A stretch of 64,000 nt of DNA from Spinacia oleracea. Taxonomy: Eukaryota > Streptophyta > Magnoliopsida > Caryophyllales > Amaranthaceae. Positions 34,101 through 43,825 of this stretch are shown here, in pieces. The position numbers and the translations under genes are program-made. The notes under the pieces are model-generated. The model ran no database searches. It was not told the origin of the DNA and saw only the letters and a list, made by a program, of their open reading frames with translations. The stretch lies in NCBI RefSeq assembly GCF_020520425.1, contig NC_079491.1:7179143-7243142 (forward strand). The letters run 5' to 3'. Position 1 is the first letter of the stretch; each line of letters opens with the position of its first letter.

Positions 34101-34469
34101 GACGTTTGCTAACCAGTCTGGATATTTGACCTCTCTGATCTTCCCTGAATCTATCAGGTTTTGTACTTCTTCGTCTATGATTTTATTCCTTTCGGGTGCG
34201 AACTTACGTCGTTTCTGTTTTACCGGTTTGAAGCTGGGGTCGACGTTGAGCTTGTGGGTAATCACGTCTGGGCTAATTCCTGTCATGTCCTCGTGTGACC
34301 AAGCGAAACAGTCCGAGTTTTCTCTTAGAAACGACACTATCTGACTTTTGATGTTGTCAGGCAGTGAGGCTCCGATCCTTATGACTTGGTCTGGCTTTGT
34401 CTGGTCTAGTACTATCTCGTCGATTTGTTGGTCGTCGGGGTCGTCCGACGTCGACCCTGGCTGTAATTG
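31185..34469 (-). CDS. Tat Pol: reverse transcriptase, two RNase H domains, integrase
   Basis: About 1094 aa, open directly from the codon after the gag-pro stop and in the same frame. RT has CIDFTDINKACPKDPFPLP at about residue 133 and the YIDDML active site at about 234. The ordinary RT-linked RNase H follows at about 370-450. A second RNase H of the archaeal-like plant type starts at about 520 (ILFVDGSSNFRGAG, NNEAEYEAL, FSDSQLIVNQ, ADALAN). Integrase follows with an HHCC finger (KCDKCQRH) and core motifs ending CDNGSQF at about 876 and NGQAES. The duplicated RNase H is diagnostic of the Tat clade. No separate start codon is needed if it is made by read-through. Confidence 0.95.
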   Translation of the reverse strand, partial: QLQPGSTSDDPDDQQIDEIVLDQTKPDQVIRIGASLPDNIKSQIVSFLRENSDCFAWSHEDMTGISPDVITHKLNVDPSFKPVKQKRRKFAPERNKIIDEEVQNLIDSGKIREVKYPDWLANVVVVSKKNEKWRVCIDFTDINKACPKDPFPLPHLDALVDATTGHELLTFMDAYSGYNQILMHPDDQEKTSFVTDRGIYCYKVMPFGLKNAGATYQRLVNKMFKDQLGDTMEVYIDDMLVKSRKADDHVEHLRQSFDILKKYGMKLNPTKCSFGVSAGKFLGYIVTQRGIEASPDQVRAIINIQSPRNIKEVQRLTGRVAALNRFISRSSDKCRLFYDVLRKNKGFNWSDDHEAALQNLKKYMMSPPLLSKPKEGEVLQLYLAVSSTAVSAVLAREDEAQQLPIYYISKSLLEAETRYSSLEKLVLALVTAAKKLRHYFETHQIVVMTNYPIKSVMRRPELTGRMEKWTMALGRFDIKYQPRTAVKSQALADFVADFSPDLERIADDEVKLINNIEEIWILFVDGSSNFRGAGLGVVLKSPQGDMIAQAICCDFKATNNEAEYEALIAGMTLAMELGASGLNIFSDSQLIVNQINGDYEAKDLKMTLYLEKAKELTSKFKPFSIKQIPRDLNTQADALANLGSALRKSPFSTIPLVHLLSPAVEKDIPQDASLVLSTLNTDSWTKPIFDYLKHETLPDDKLDARKILFKASRYVILQDVLFKRSANGLLMRCAEEIEWETLLKQYHEGECGGHEGGRSLSTRIKRNGYYWPTMLKDAMRYVSKCDKCQRHAGMTHKPSEFLHPTLTPWPFMKWGMDIVGKLPVAPGQKVFMLALTDYFSKWIEAGAFQQVRDKEVCSFIWTNIICRFGIPSEIICDNGSQFISDKTRAFCKTWNIELKTSTPRYPQANGQAESSNKTIIASLKKRLDDKKGRWAEELPSILWANRTTPRTATGQTPFSLVYGCEAVLPPEVTLPSARYGLMTPEQNDVELSENLDNTEDLREAALIRMASQQQIVAKCFNKNVKVKMFKEGDWVLRRVFQNTKDLNAGKLAPAWEGPYLIDKIVGKGAYRLITKDGKSVPRSWNATHLKLYHF

Positions 34470-36533
34470 CTAGATGGGTGACTTGGATGGTTTCAGTGCT
34501 GTCTCGTAACATTTCTTCGCATCCCTTTGCTGCCCTTTGATTTCCATGACCCCCCACTTGGTTGGAAATTTGATTGATTGGTGATATGTTGATGGCACTG
34601 CCTTCATTTTGTGGATCCATGGTCGTCCTAGGATGACGTTGTACGCTGATGGACAATCGACGACGTTGAACTTGGTCATCATGTTGACGCCTTCTGCGTA
34701 TGTGGGCAGCGATATCTCTCCTACCGTCCGTAGTGCTTCTCCACTGAACCCTACCAGGACTGTTGATCTCCTTACTATGTTTTTTTCTTCTAATCCCATT
34801 TCTTGTAGTGCTTCCAAGAACAGTACGTTGGCTGAGCTTCCGTTGTCGACCAGTATCCTTTTGATCAATGCGTTTCCTATTGGGAGCGATATTACCAACC
34901 CGTCGTGGTGCTCCCGCTGTGTATCTACAGAATCTGAATCGTCGAAAGTAATAGCCATTGCGGTCAGGGACCTGTGTAGTGCGACCTCGTCTTCGGTTTG
35001 TCCCTCTTCTACGGTCTCAGATTCTCCCCTGTTAATTTTTTTAGCTGCAGAAGAGGTTAGTCCACAAATATCTGAACCACCGGAAATAACATTTACCACT
35101 TTATTGAACGATGGTGGGTCTGGTCGCTCGCTGCTTGTCGCTGGGCCGGGCAGGGTGGTTTGCTCTTTGGAAAATGTTTCTTTTCCCTTGTCGCTCAACA
35201 GTTCCTTTAGATGCCCCCGTTTCAGGAGGTATGCGACTTCCTTTCGGAGGGAGATGCACTCCTCGGTTGTGTGTCCGTTGTCGCGGTGGAAGTCGCACCA
35301 TTTGCTCATGTCCTTCATGGAGTCCGGTCTGTCGTTCTTCCGGGGCCATCTGACTGTTCCACCTACATTTTGAAGGGCGTTCACCACACCTCCAATGTCG
35401 ACGTTGAAGCCGTAGTCGGAGATGTTGGGGTGTTCGACCCGCTCGTTCCTGTAAACATTGTTAGTATCATAATACTGATTGACACTTTGTACCTGGTTTT
35501 GCCGAACATACGGTTGGTGTCGCCAATTGTTGTTCCTCGGGGTGTACGATCTTCTGTCGCTGCTGCCCCCCGTCGATCGTTGAGATGCTGTTCGGATAAC
35601 CTCGTCGTCTTCGATTCGCATCTGGGCGGTGGCCCTTGATCGCACCTCTTCGAAAGTTGCACAGGGGTATTTGGTTATTTCCCGGTATAGCTCTGAATTG
35701 GGGATGAGGCCTCTCTTGAACGCCTCAATAGCAGTCCTGACATCACAATTTTTTATACCAATTTTTTCACAATTAAAACGGTTAAAATAATCGCGTACCG
35801 ACTCGGTTGGCCCTTGAACCAACCGATAGAGATCACTGGTTTGTTTTTCTAACTGGCGACTGCTGGCGAATTGTTGATAGAAGGCGTTGATGAGGTCGGA
35901 CAGACAGGAGATGGATCTGGGAGGGACGTTCGTGAGCCATTCCAAAGCTGCTCCATCAAGGGTGCCGCCGAATGATTTGCACATAACAGGTTCCACTAGG
36001 TCGTGCGGAATCCCGATCTGCCACATGCGCTGCTTGTAGAAGTTGACGTGCCTATAGGGGTCGGATGTCCCGTCGTACAGGGTGGTCCAGGTTGGGAGCC
36101 GGAGTGTGTGCGGGACCGTCACTCTAGCGATCGCTTCGCAGAACGGTGACGCGGCATATCCGTCGGTCGGCTCGGTCTCCACTGGTGTAGGTGCCCCGGG
36201 GAACCTGGTCATCAACTTCATCAGGCGGGAATAGTGCTTTGTCATGCGTGCATCCATCTTGTTCAGGCGTTGGGTCACCGGATCGGGAGCTTCTTTGTCT
36301 TCTTCCTCACGGGTTTCCTCCTCATCGTCGGTCACGTCTTCGAAGTCATCGGGCATCTCGAACGTTAGCTTTTTTGGCTTCCCACCTTTGTAGCGGGACT
36401 GGTGCTTGTTGCTCTTTACAGATTCGAGCTCTTTCTGGAGGGTTTCATTGGATGCCCTCTCTTGGGCTAGTTCGGCTTGGGCTTTCTCGTAAGCCGCCTT
36501 CATCTCTGCGATCGTCATCTCTCCAGTATTCAT
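34470..36533 (-). CDS. Tat Gag-protease
   Basis: 687 aa from an ATG about 38 nt downstream of the primer-binding site. The N-terminus is Lys/Glu-rich coiled coil (ETLQKELESVK). It is followed by a retrotransposon gag domain (LPTWTTLYDGTSDPYRHVNFY, ALEWLTNVPPRSISCLSDLI, YRLVQGPTESVRDYFNRF). A zinc-finger-like CDFHRDNGHTTEEC lies at about 414, and an aspartic protease with VDNGSSANVLF at about 560. Protease at the gag end rather than in pol is the Tat/Ogre arrangement. The frame ends in a UAG whose context favours read-through into pol (see findings). Confidence 0.95.
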   Translation of the reverse strand: MNTGEMTIAEMKAAYEKAQAELAQERASNETLQKELESVKSNKHQSRYKGGKPKKLTFEMPDDFEDVTDDEEETREEEDKEAPDPVTQRLNKMDARMTKHYSRLMKLMTRFPGAPTPVETEPTDGYAASPFCEAIARVTVPHTLRLPTWTTLYDGTSDPYRHVNFYKQRMWQIGIPHDLVEPVMCKSFGGTLDGAALEWLTNVPPRSISCLSDLINAFYQQFASSRQLEKQTSDLYRLVQGPTESVRDYFNRFNCEKIGIKNCDVRTAIEAFKRGLIPNSELYREITKYPCATFEEVRSRATAQMRIEDDEVIRTASQRSTGGSSDRRSYTPRNNNWRHQPYVRQNQVQSVNQYYDTNNVYRNERVEHPNISDYGFNVDIGGVVNALQNVGGTVRWPRKNDRPDSMKDMSKWCDFHRDNGHTTEECISLRKEVAYLLKRGHLKELLSDKGKETFSKEQTTLPGPATSSERPDPPSFNKVVNVISGGSDICGLTSSAAKKINRGESETVEEGQTEDEVALHRSLTAMAITFDDSDSVDTQREHHDGLVISLPIGNALIKRILVDNGSSANVLFLEALQEMGLEEKNIVRRSTVLVGFSGEALRTVGEISLPTYAEGVNMMTKFNVVDCPSAYNVILGRPWIHKMKAVPSTYHQSIKFPTKWGVMEIKGQQRDAKKCYETALKPSKSPI

Positions 36534-36591
36534 GGTGAGAGGGGTGCTTTTGTGTAAAACCTAGTTAATGTCCCCACAGACGGCGCCAAAC

Positions 36592-37271
36592 TGTTTATGC
36601 CAAAATTCGTATGGGGGCGACTTTCGGCTAGGGTCGACACTAACTAAGCAAAGAATCAACGACACAAATAAAGAGGCACGACACAGAGGAGTGTTGACGC
36701 GGAAAACCCAGGAACAAGGTAAAAAACCGCGGATAGCTATGAGGCTATCAATCCACTAAGTATTCTATATGATTGTTTATGCTTTTTCTTCTGAGAATCG
36801 ATAACTAAAATCTCCAGTACAATAATGAATGATGAAACAGTTTATAACTTAAGAGTTTCGGTGCTTCAGTGAACGTCTCTTGCTTATCATTATCTTCGTC
36901 CTTTTATAGGGTATTCTCAACGGTCTAATCGGTTGAGAAAATCCCACAAAGATAGGAGTATCTTCATCGCACGTCTCTTCAGCCTTCAACTGCTTCCGCG
37001 CTTCTCGCGTGAGTCTTGGACTCGTTCTTGCTAGCTTGACGGCGCTGCCTATCATGGGCTTTAGGTCAACTTATCAGCCCGTTTCTCGAGGACGCGTCTC
37101 AGTTGCTTGTACTTTGTCGCCTGTCCTTCGTCGGCTGTACCTCGTTGTATGATGCTACGTCGGACGTATCTCCCTGGAGCTGTGTTTACCTGCGACACGA
37201 TATGACCTGGCTGACACGACATGACCAAACGTTAGAACGGTTATGTCGTTAGTCCAAAAAGTGGGATAACA
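36592..37271 (-). repeat. Tat LTR (upstream, 5' LTR)
   Basis: 680 bp, apparently identical to 27383-28062. In minus orientation it precedes the primer-binding site and gag. Confidence 0.97.
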
Positions 37272-37276
37272 ATCAT

Positions 37277-37557
37277 ATAGATGTGATTTTGGATATGGTG
37301 GGTACTAATTAGATGATGTTCTCCAATACATTACGAAGTTAATTATGTTGTGGTTGTATATAAATCAATTAACTGATCGAGTTTGTAGGTAATACTATAC
37401 GTGTGTATAAAAAGTTGGTGTAAGTAAAAAATGATCTACTAAACACTTATGGTAGCTGTTGAGTTACGGTTGATATTGGCGCAAATGTGTGGGGTACTTC
37501 TTGGTTAATTAAGCACTGTGAAAAATCGAAAATGAATTTTGAAATGAAATTTCATTT
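37277..37557. other. short spacer between gypsy element and LINE
   Basis: AT-rich; continuous with 27382 before the gypsy insertion. No gene seen. Confidence 0.5.
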
Positions 37558-37564
37558 GAGTTTG

Positions 37565-39114
37565 AGATCGCTAAGGTAATTGGAAAACCAGTTCGTGTTG
37601 ATTATGCAACTGATAAAGTGTCACGGGGAAAATATGCAAGAGTATGTGTGGAAATTGATCTTAGGAAACCAATTATCACCAAGGTGTGGGTTGGTGGATT
37701 TTGGCAGCCAGTAGTTTACGAAAATATCACGGCTCTTTGTTTTAAATGTGGTAAAATTGGCCACGTATTGGAGAGATGCGATCAGATAGATGGGAATGTG
37801 TTGGTAAATGGTCAACCCATTAATAAGCCCAAGTTGAGTAAACAAGATGAAGCCCAAATGGAAGAGGATGTAAATGACGTCACTACAGGTACGGAAGATA
37901 GTAGAGTTGGACAAATACAGTCTGATATTTATGGGCCTTGGACATTGGTCCAAAATAAGAGAAGTCCAAGAAATAATTATGGGAAACAACGACAGACTAA
38001 TGCCCGGATTAATGAGTATAAGAGGGGTTATTCATCAAAAGTTGCGACAACAACATCATTAAATGGGGCTAACATGAGAATGGCAAGGGATAAGCAGATT
38101 CACCAATCAGAAGGAGAAGTTAATGAGCCAATGTTAACTGCCCCAACGCACACTTTACTGGAGATTAGTGCTACGCCGGAGATAATTGAATATGAGGGTG
38201 ATAAAACCGTACACTTGGCGAACTCGTTCATCCACTTGGCAAAGGAGGTTGATTCACCTTCTGCCTTTTATAATTCGGATCCTTCTTTTCACTGTGTGGT
38301 AAACCAAGTGCACACTTCTTCTCTCTCACCAACCAATCCCCTTTCTTCACATTCTGAAATTCTTCCTCAAGAAGCTTTCACTTCTCCCTGTTCAAATGGA
38401 AAACAAGAAAACCACAAACACTACATGCATGCAGACAAATTTCAACCCAAATCAAACACAGTGGAGAAACAGCAGGACTTGGATTCAAAGAGGACCCAGA
38501 CATTACCGCAATCAAGTCAATCACCAGACGATGGAAGAAATTCAGCAAGTTCATTGCCCAATCAGACAACCATCGACGCTGCAATTGTTTCCAGAGCAAT
38601 CGGAGATGAGTGCATGCAGGAGTCAGAGATTGCCGAAGTCAGGGGAAATGGAGTTCAAGAATGTGGGTATGTTAGCAATGGAATTGAGAAGGAAAGAAGG
38701 AATGGAGCGGATAGGACCACGACCGAGAACACGGTGGGATGTACCCCCTCCTCAGGAGATGAATCACTTGAAATTGATAGGAAGAGAACCGGATTTCAAC
38801 CCGATAAATATGCGTCCCCATATTCCGGTTCGGGTGCAAAAAGAGGTTCCAGTTCATCCTTTGCAATTCGAAACTCAAAGTCAAGAAATGGGGCATGCGG
38901 ATCGCCTTATGGCATTGTACGTCACTCAGAGAGAGGTGGTGGGAGTACAAATTCAAATCAGCGCATTTCAAAAGATGTTAGATCCCAGGAAAGTGTTTAC
39001 GTATGTGACTCCAATTCGAATGGAGGATCTAAATATGATGGGAGTCATGCAGTATTGGAGGGATTGGGAGGAGTACTTTCTTCCACCCAATGCGGAGGAG
39101 ATGGAGCATCCTAG
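37565..39114 (+). pseudogene. LINE ORF1 (RNA-binding, zinc knuckle), missing N-terminus
   Basis: Open from the 5' edge of the element to 39114; the visible protein is about 515 aa. It begins in the last part of the DUF4283-type domain (IGKPVRVDYATDKVSRGKYARVCVEIDL) and continues with GGFWQPVVYENITALCF and a CCHC knuckle CFKCGKIGHVLERC. The rest is a long low-complexity Ser/Asn/Gln-rich tail. The N-terminal half of the DUF4283 domain and the original start codon are absent, so the copy is a truncated gene. Known role: nucleic-acid chaperone of plant L1 particles. Confidence 0.85.
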
Positions 39115-39148
39115 ATTAGCGGTCCAAAAACCAATCCCGAATTTACAA

Positions 39149-42100
39149 ATGAAAATTTGTTTGTGGAACGTCCGTGGGGCAGCAAGAGATGATTTTGTTC
39201 CAAGGGCTTGGAACATAATTCAAGAGCAACATCCGTCCATTTTTATTCTTTTGGAGACGAAGAGCGATGATCATCGAGCAAAGGAGGTAATGTTTCAATT
39301 GAAATTCCATGATTTTCGCGTGGTCCAACCGACTAACAGGAGAGGGGGGATATGGCTGTTTTGGAAAAACACCGTTGATCTTACTCTGTTTTCGGAAGAA
39401 ACAAATTTGTTTCATGTTCTGTTTCACTTCAAAAACATCAAACCAGAGGTGTTAGTCACCGGGATACATGCACCTAGTGTTCCAGGTCCTCGCCATCAGT
39501 TATGGAGGGATTTGCAGCAAAACCTGCCACCTGAGGATACTCCATGGTTGGTGGTGGGGGACTTGAATGAGGTGACCTCACAAGCAGAGAAAAGTGGAGG
39601 GCGTCCTTTTAAAACTGGGCAGTGTAGGGATCTCAACAACTTCGTGGATGCGGCGGGGTTAGTTGATTTGGGTTACAGTGGATGCCCATTCACTTGGACC
39701 AATGCACGAGATGGGGTGGACATGATAAAAGAGAGGCTAGACAGAGCAATGGCAAATGCGAAGATGCTGGACAACTTTCCAAACATGCAGGTATTACATC
39801 TACCTCGTACACATTCTGATCACGCTCCTATTATTGTTTCTTTATATAATGATTATTGTACAGGGCCGTTTCCTTTTAGATGTAAGGAAGTTTGTATTGA
39901 ACATCCAAAATTTAAAGAATTTTTTGCAAAAAGTTGGACTAATGATAACAATGACTTCATTAAGGGTAGGAAAGATTTTCTAGCTGGTATTAAAACTTGG
40001 AATACTAATGTTTTTGGCAATTTAACTAATATTAAGAAGCGTCTTTTAGCCCGTATTAATGGGATCCAGGTTGCCTTAGCTAAACATCATTCACATTTTT
40101 TGGTCAGTCTGGAAAAAACTTTGCTAAAAGATCTTAATGACATATTTAGAAAGGAACGTCTGATTTGGGCTCAGAAAGCGAGAATGAATTGGAGAAAATA
40201 TGGGGATTTTAACACAAGGTACTTTCACTTAATGGCAAAAATAAGGAAAACTAGGGGGAAAATTTTAGCTTTGAAGGGCGTGGATGATTAATGGGTTACT
40301 GATTCTCAATCTTTAAAATTAATGGCCACTAACTATTTTAGGATGATGTTCCAAACAACCCATACCCAGAGTAGAAGGTTAGTTAATTTGGGTAGCAAAA
40401 ACAGAATTTCAGAACAAGATAGTATGGCTCTGCTTAGGCCTATTTCTGATGTGGAGGTAAAGCTTAACCTTTTCCAAATGGATCCAATTAAAAGCCCAGG
40501 GCCGGATGGAATACAACCAGTTTTCTTTCAAACCTTTTGGGCTGAAGTTGGGCCAAGTATAGTTAAGTTTTGTTCCGAATGTTTTAATTCAGCTATTATC
40601 CCAGAAGATGTAAATGATTCCTACATTACGCTTATACCAAAGTCAGACCAACCGGAAAGTATGTCGGATTTTAGACCAATAGGTTTGTGTAACACTATTT
40701 ACAAGTTGTTCACTAAAATTATTACGAGTAGATTAAGGCCTATCTTGAATAAATTAATTAGCCCCCTCCAATCAAGTTTTATCAAAGGCCGGGGAATAGA
40801 AGATAATGTAATAGTTGTAAAAGAAATAGCGCATCATTTTCATAAAGCAAGAAAAAGGAAAAATATAATGGCCTTGAAATTAGATTTAACAAAAGCCTAC
40901 GATAGTTTAGAATGGAGTTTCATTAGAGACACTTTGGTCAGTTATGAATTCCCTATTAAATTTATTGATGTGATCATGTGTTGCATTACTACCCCCAATA
41001 TTTCTGTGTTATGGAATGGTGAGATTACAGAGCAGTTTAAACCGTCTAGAGGAATAAGGCAGGGTGATCCATTGTCGTCGTACATTTTTGTGTTATGCCT
41101 AGATAGACTATCACTGATGATTGAAGAGAAAGTAAATACAAGAACTTGGGATCCTCTAAAGTTAACAAAAACTATTTCCATTTCCCATGTTTTTTATGCC
41201 GATGATGTTTTTTTATTTGGATCTGCTACTCAAAAGAACATGGAGGTAATTATGCACACAATCTCTGAATTTGGGGCTATGTCAGGTTTACAAGTTAATA
41301 TGAGAAAGTCCTCCATTATATTTCCAGTCAAAATGAATCATTTAATCAGGAATACCATAGCAGGTTCTTATGGATTACGAATTTCTACTTGTTTTGGGAA
41401 GTATCTAGGGGTGGATATTAGACCAAATAAATTAAAAATTAGCAACTATTTTGGTCTTTTAGAAAAAACTATGGAAAGAATAAAGGGATGGCAAGCTAAG
41501 TTGTTAAACATGGCAGGGAGATGTACTCTTATTAAGTCCGTTTTAAACACGTATCCCCTATATAATATGCAGACAAATATCATTCCGAGTGGTGTAATAG
41601 ATAGAATTGAGAAATCCTGTCGAAAATTTTTATGGAATAAGGTTGATAGAACTAGATATTTGGCTCGTATTTCTTGGAATAAAATCACAATTCCAATGGG
41701 ATTGGGGGGTCTGGGAATAAAGAAGTTAAAGGAATGGAATATTGCCTTTATGGCAAAATTGGGCTGGAAATTGCTAACCTCACCGGAAAAACTATGGGTA
41801 CGCATTTTTAAAGATAAATATTTAAAAAATGGGTCCTTTTTCGATTTCATTGCCAAACCTTCTAACTCCCCAGTTTGGAGGGACATTTTAAAAGGACGGG
41901 ACCTTTTGGGAAAAGGGATAAAGATAGGAATCGGAAATGGGGAGTCCACTTCGCTATGGTATCATCATTGGGTCGGTGATAAACCATTGTATAAGTTAAT
42001 TAAAAAGGATATTCCGGAGTCGGTGGGTCATTTGTTTGTTAGGGATATAATAAAACAAGGACAGTGGAATTTCCAGAGAGTGGCTCACATTATACCAGAG

Positions 42101-43456
42101 TCTATTCAATCTGATATTTTAGCAACTCCATTGGCCAAAGTGTCTCACTGCAACGATTTCTTTACTTGGTCCAAGTCAGATGATGGTAATTTTTCTATAA
42201 AATCTGCTTATTCTCTTATCTGCAATTCCTTTTTTGAAGTTTCTGGGAATTACAACTTCGTTTCATGGAAAGCCCTTTGGAAAATCACGGCCCCTTTTAA
42301 ATATAGAATGTTATTATGGAATTGTGTTCATGAAATTTTGCCAGTTGCAGATACTTTATCGATGTACATGGAGTCAATTTCTAGATATTGTAGTCGTTGC
42401 TCCTATATTCCTGAAACTCATCTACACTTATTTCGTGATTGTGGTGATTCAAGCATTCTTTGGAATTTCATTTTCCAACGTATTACAGTAGCCAAAGAAG
42501 TTTGCTTGAATTCTTTCTTTAATTTGAATTGGCAACAATGGATGGCTTATAATCTTAGTTTAAGCAGGAGTTGGAGAATGGTTTTCATTGTGGCTGTGTG
42601 GCATATTTGGAAGGCACGAAATAGAGCAGTGTTTGAGTTGAAAATGATCAAACCTTTTTCTGTCTATAATGCTTTTTATGTAGATTATAGGGAAAATATT
42701 TTAATGATGCAGGGAAAGGGAGCAGGAAACTGGTTGCAGAAGGCTCCAGCGTGGAAACCACCAGCACCAGGCTTTTTAAAATTGAACATAGATGGTAGCT
42801 GGAAAGAGAAAGATGAAGCAGGTGGTGGTGGTGTGTTTCGAAGCGAGACAGGAAATTGGTATATTGGTTTTGCGAGTAAATACAATGCTATTACACCACT
42901 TGCAGCAGAACTTTATGCGTTGAGGGAAGGCCTTCAAATGGCAGTCGAGTATGGAGTGCAAAAACTTGAAGTGGAAACGGATGCGGAGCTGTTGATAAAA
43001 TTGTTGACATCAATGGAAGATTATTATCATCATGAATTGGCACCGGTTATCAAAGACGTAGCTTGCCTGATGACAAGATTCAGTTCTTTCTCGATCACCC
43101 ATCTTCCAAGATTATTCAACAAGCTAGCTCATTGTATGGGGCAGTATGCAATTTCAATGGCATTGGGACATAAAGTGTTCCTTGATCCACCACCATTCAC
43201 GGATGTAGTGTATCAGACTCAGCTTAAGCAGGCCAAGGATAGTTTAAAGCAGATGGGGGAGTCTTCTTCAGCATCTCAACGATGGGAACAAGTAATCAAC
43301 TTGGAGATTCCACCCCCACCAGAAGAACAGCCCTCCACAACGGTCACAACAGAAATTATGTTTGGAACTATACCTACCAAAGTGACTACTCATTTGGTGA
43401 GTGCAAAGACAGCTTCAGATGCAAAGAAAGGTCAACTCTCAAGCGACAAAGAGTAG
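39149..43456 (+). pseudogene. LINE ORF2: endonuclease, reverse transcriptase, RNase H
   Basis: The frame starts at ATG 39149 (MKICLWNVRGA), overlapping nothing of ORF1, which ends 34 nt upstream. The apurinic-like endonuclease spans about 39149-39840 (WNVRGA, ETKSDD, VVGDLNEV, THSDHAPI). A single in-frame TAA at 40289-40291 (...GVDD*WVTDSQ...) interrupts the chain; GAA would fit there, so one substitution explains it. The reverse transcriptase follows (IKSPGPDGIQPVFF, LDLTKAYDSLEW, GIRQGDPLS, FYADDVFLF). Next come a zf-RVT-like region (SAYSLI, WKALWKITAPFKYRMLLW) and a C-terminal plant RNase H (LNIDGSW, AELYALREGL). No other break is seen. Confidence 0.92.
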
Positions 43457-43694
43457 TTTCGGTAATTTAAGTATCCCCTTTCCTTATCTAGATGAATATA
43501 ATATTGGGCTTAGTGTATTTAGGGGGGGATCAGTTTTTGGGTTAAGGAATAGATGTTACAGTAGCTTTTGGTTTAATCTGTACGAGCTGCAAGTTTTTGT
43601 GGTCTTGCTCGTACCTTTTGTAAAGTTTGGATTACTATCTTATGTTTTAGCTTAATATAATTTTTCCTTCGTTGCGTTAAAAAAAAAGAGTTTG

Positions 43695-43825
43695 CTCATG
43701 AATGTGAGGTTCGTTTCAAATCCAATGTGACATAAGTTTCTATAGGAGTATTAATTTTTCAACGCGTGATTGTAATATATCTTTATTTTCTGCTAAATTA
43801 CATACCTATCCCCTTATCTATTACT
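43695..43825. other. spacer between LINE and Helitron
   Basis: AT-rich, nothing recognised. Confidence 0.4.

Larger units (their letters stand above)
27383..37271 (-). mobile_element. Ty3/gypsy LTR retrotransposon, Tat lineage, whole-looking
   Basis: 9889 bp flanked by the 5-bp duplication ATCAT (27378-27382, 37272-37276). LTRs are 680 bp and appear identical by eye, so the insertion is very recent. On the minus strand a primer-binding site TGGCGCCGTCTGTGGGGA (36588-36571) sits next to the upstream LTR. A purine tract ATTGGGGGCAAAC (about 28075-28063) sits next to the downstream one. Contents are a gag-pro frame, an RT-RNase H-RNase H-integrase frame, and a separate antisense gene between pol and the 3' LTR. 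Dual RNase H plus antisense ORF is the signature of Tat (Ogre/Grande/Retand) elements. The element is rich in CGTCG words, unlike its AT-rich surroundings. Confidence 0.97.
37565..43687 (+). mobile_element. L1-type LINE, 5'-truncated
   Basis: About 6.1 kb. It starts within ORF1 (IAKVIGKPVRVD reading at 37567), contains all of ORF2 and ends in a short A-tract at 43679-43687. A 7-bp direct repeat GAGTTTG lies at 37558-37564 and 43688-43694 and may be the target-site duplication. The 5' truncation is the usual result of incomplete target-primed reverse transcription. ORF2 carries one internal nonsense codon. Confidence 0.92.

Noticed and set aside
31381-36538. Many plus-strand ORFs opposite gag and pol of the Tat element (for example 34609-35373)
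   Set aside because: They mirror the coding strand of gag-pro and pol in GC-rich codons; only the antisense gene at 28361-30637 has its own domain, introns and position outside pol.
38396-39148. LINE ORF2 starting at 38396
   Set aside because: The frame is open there but overlaps ORF1 and has no endonuclease similarity; the typical plant L1 start MKIxLWNxRG lies at 39149.
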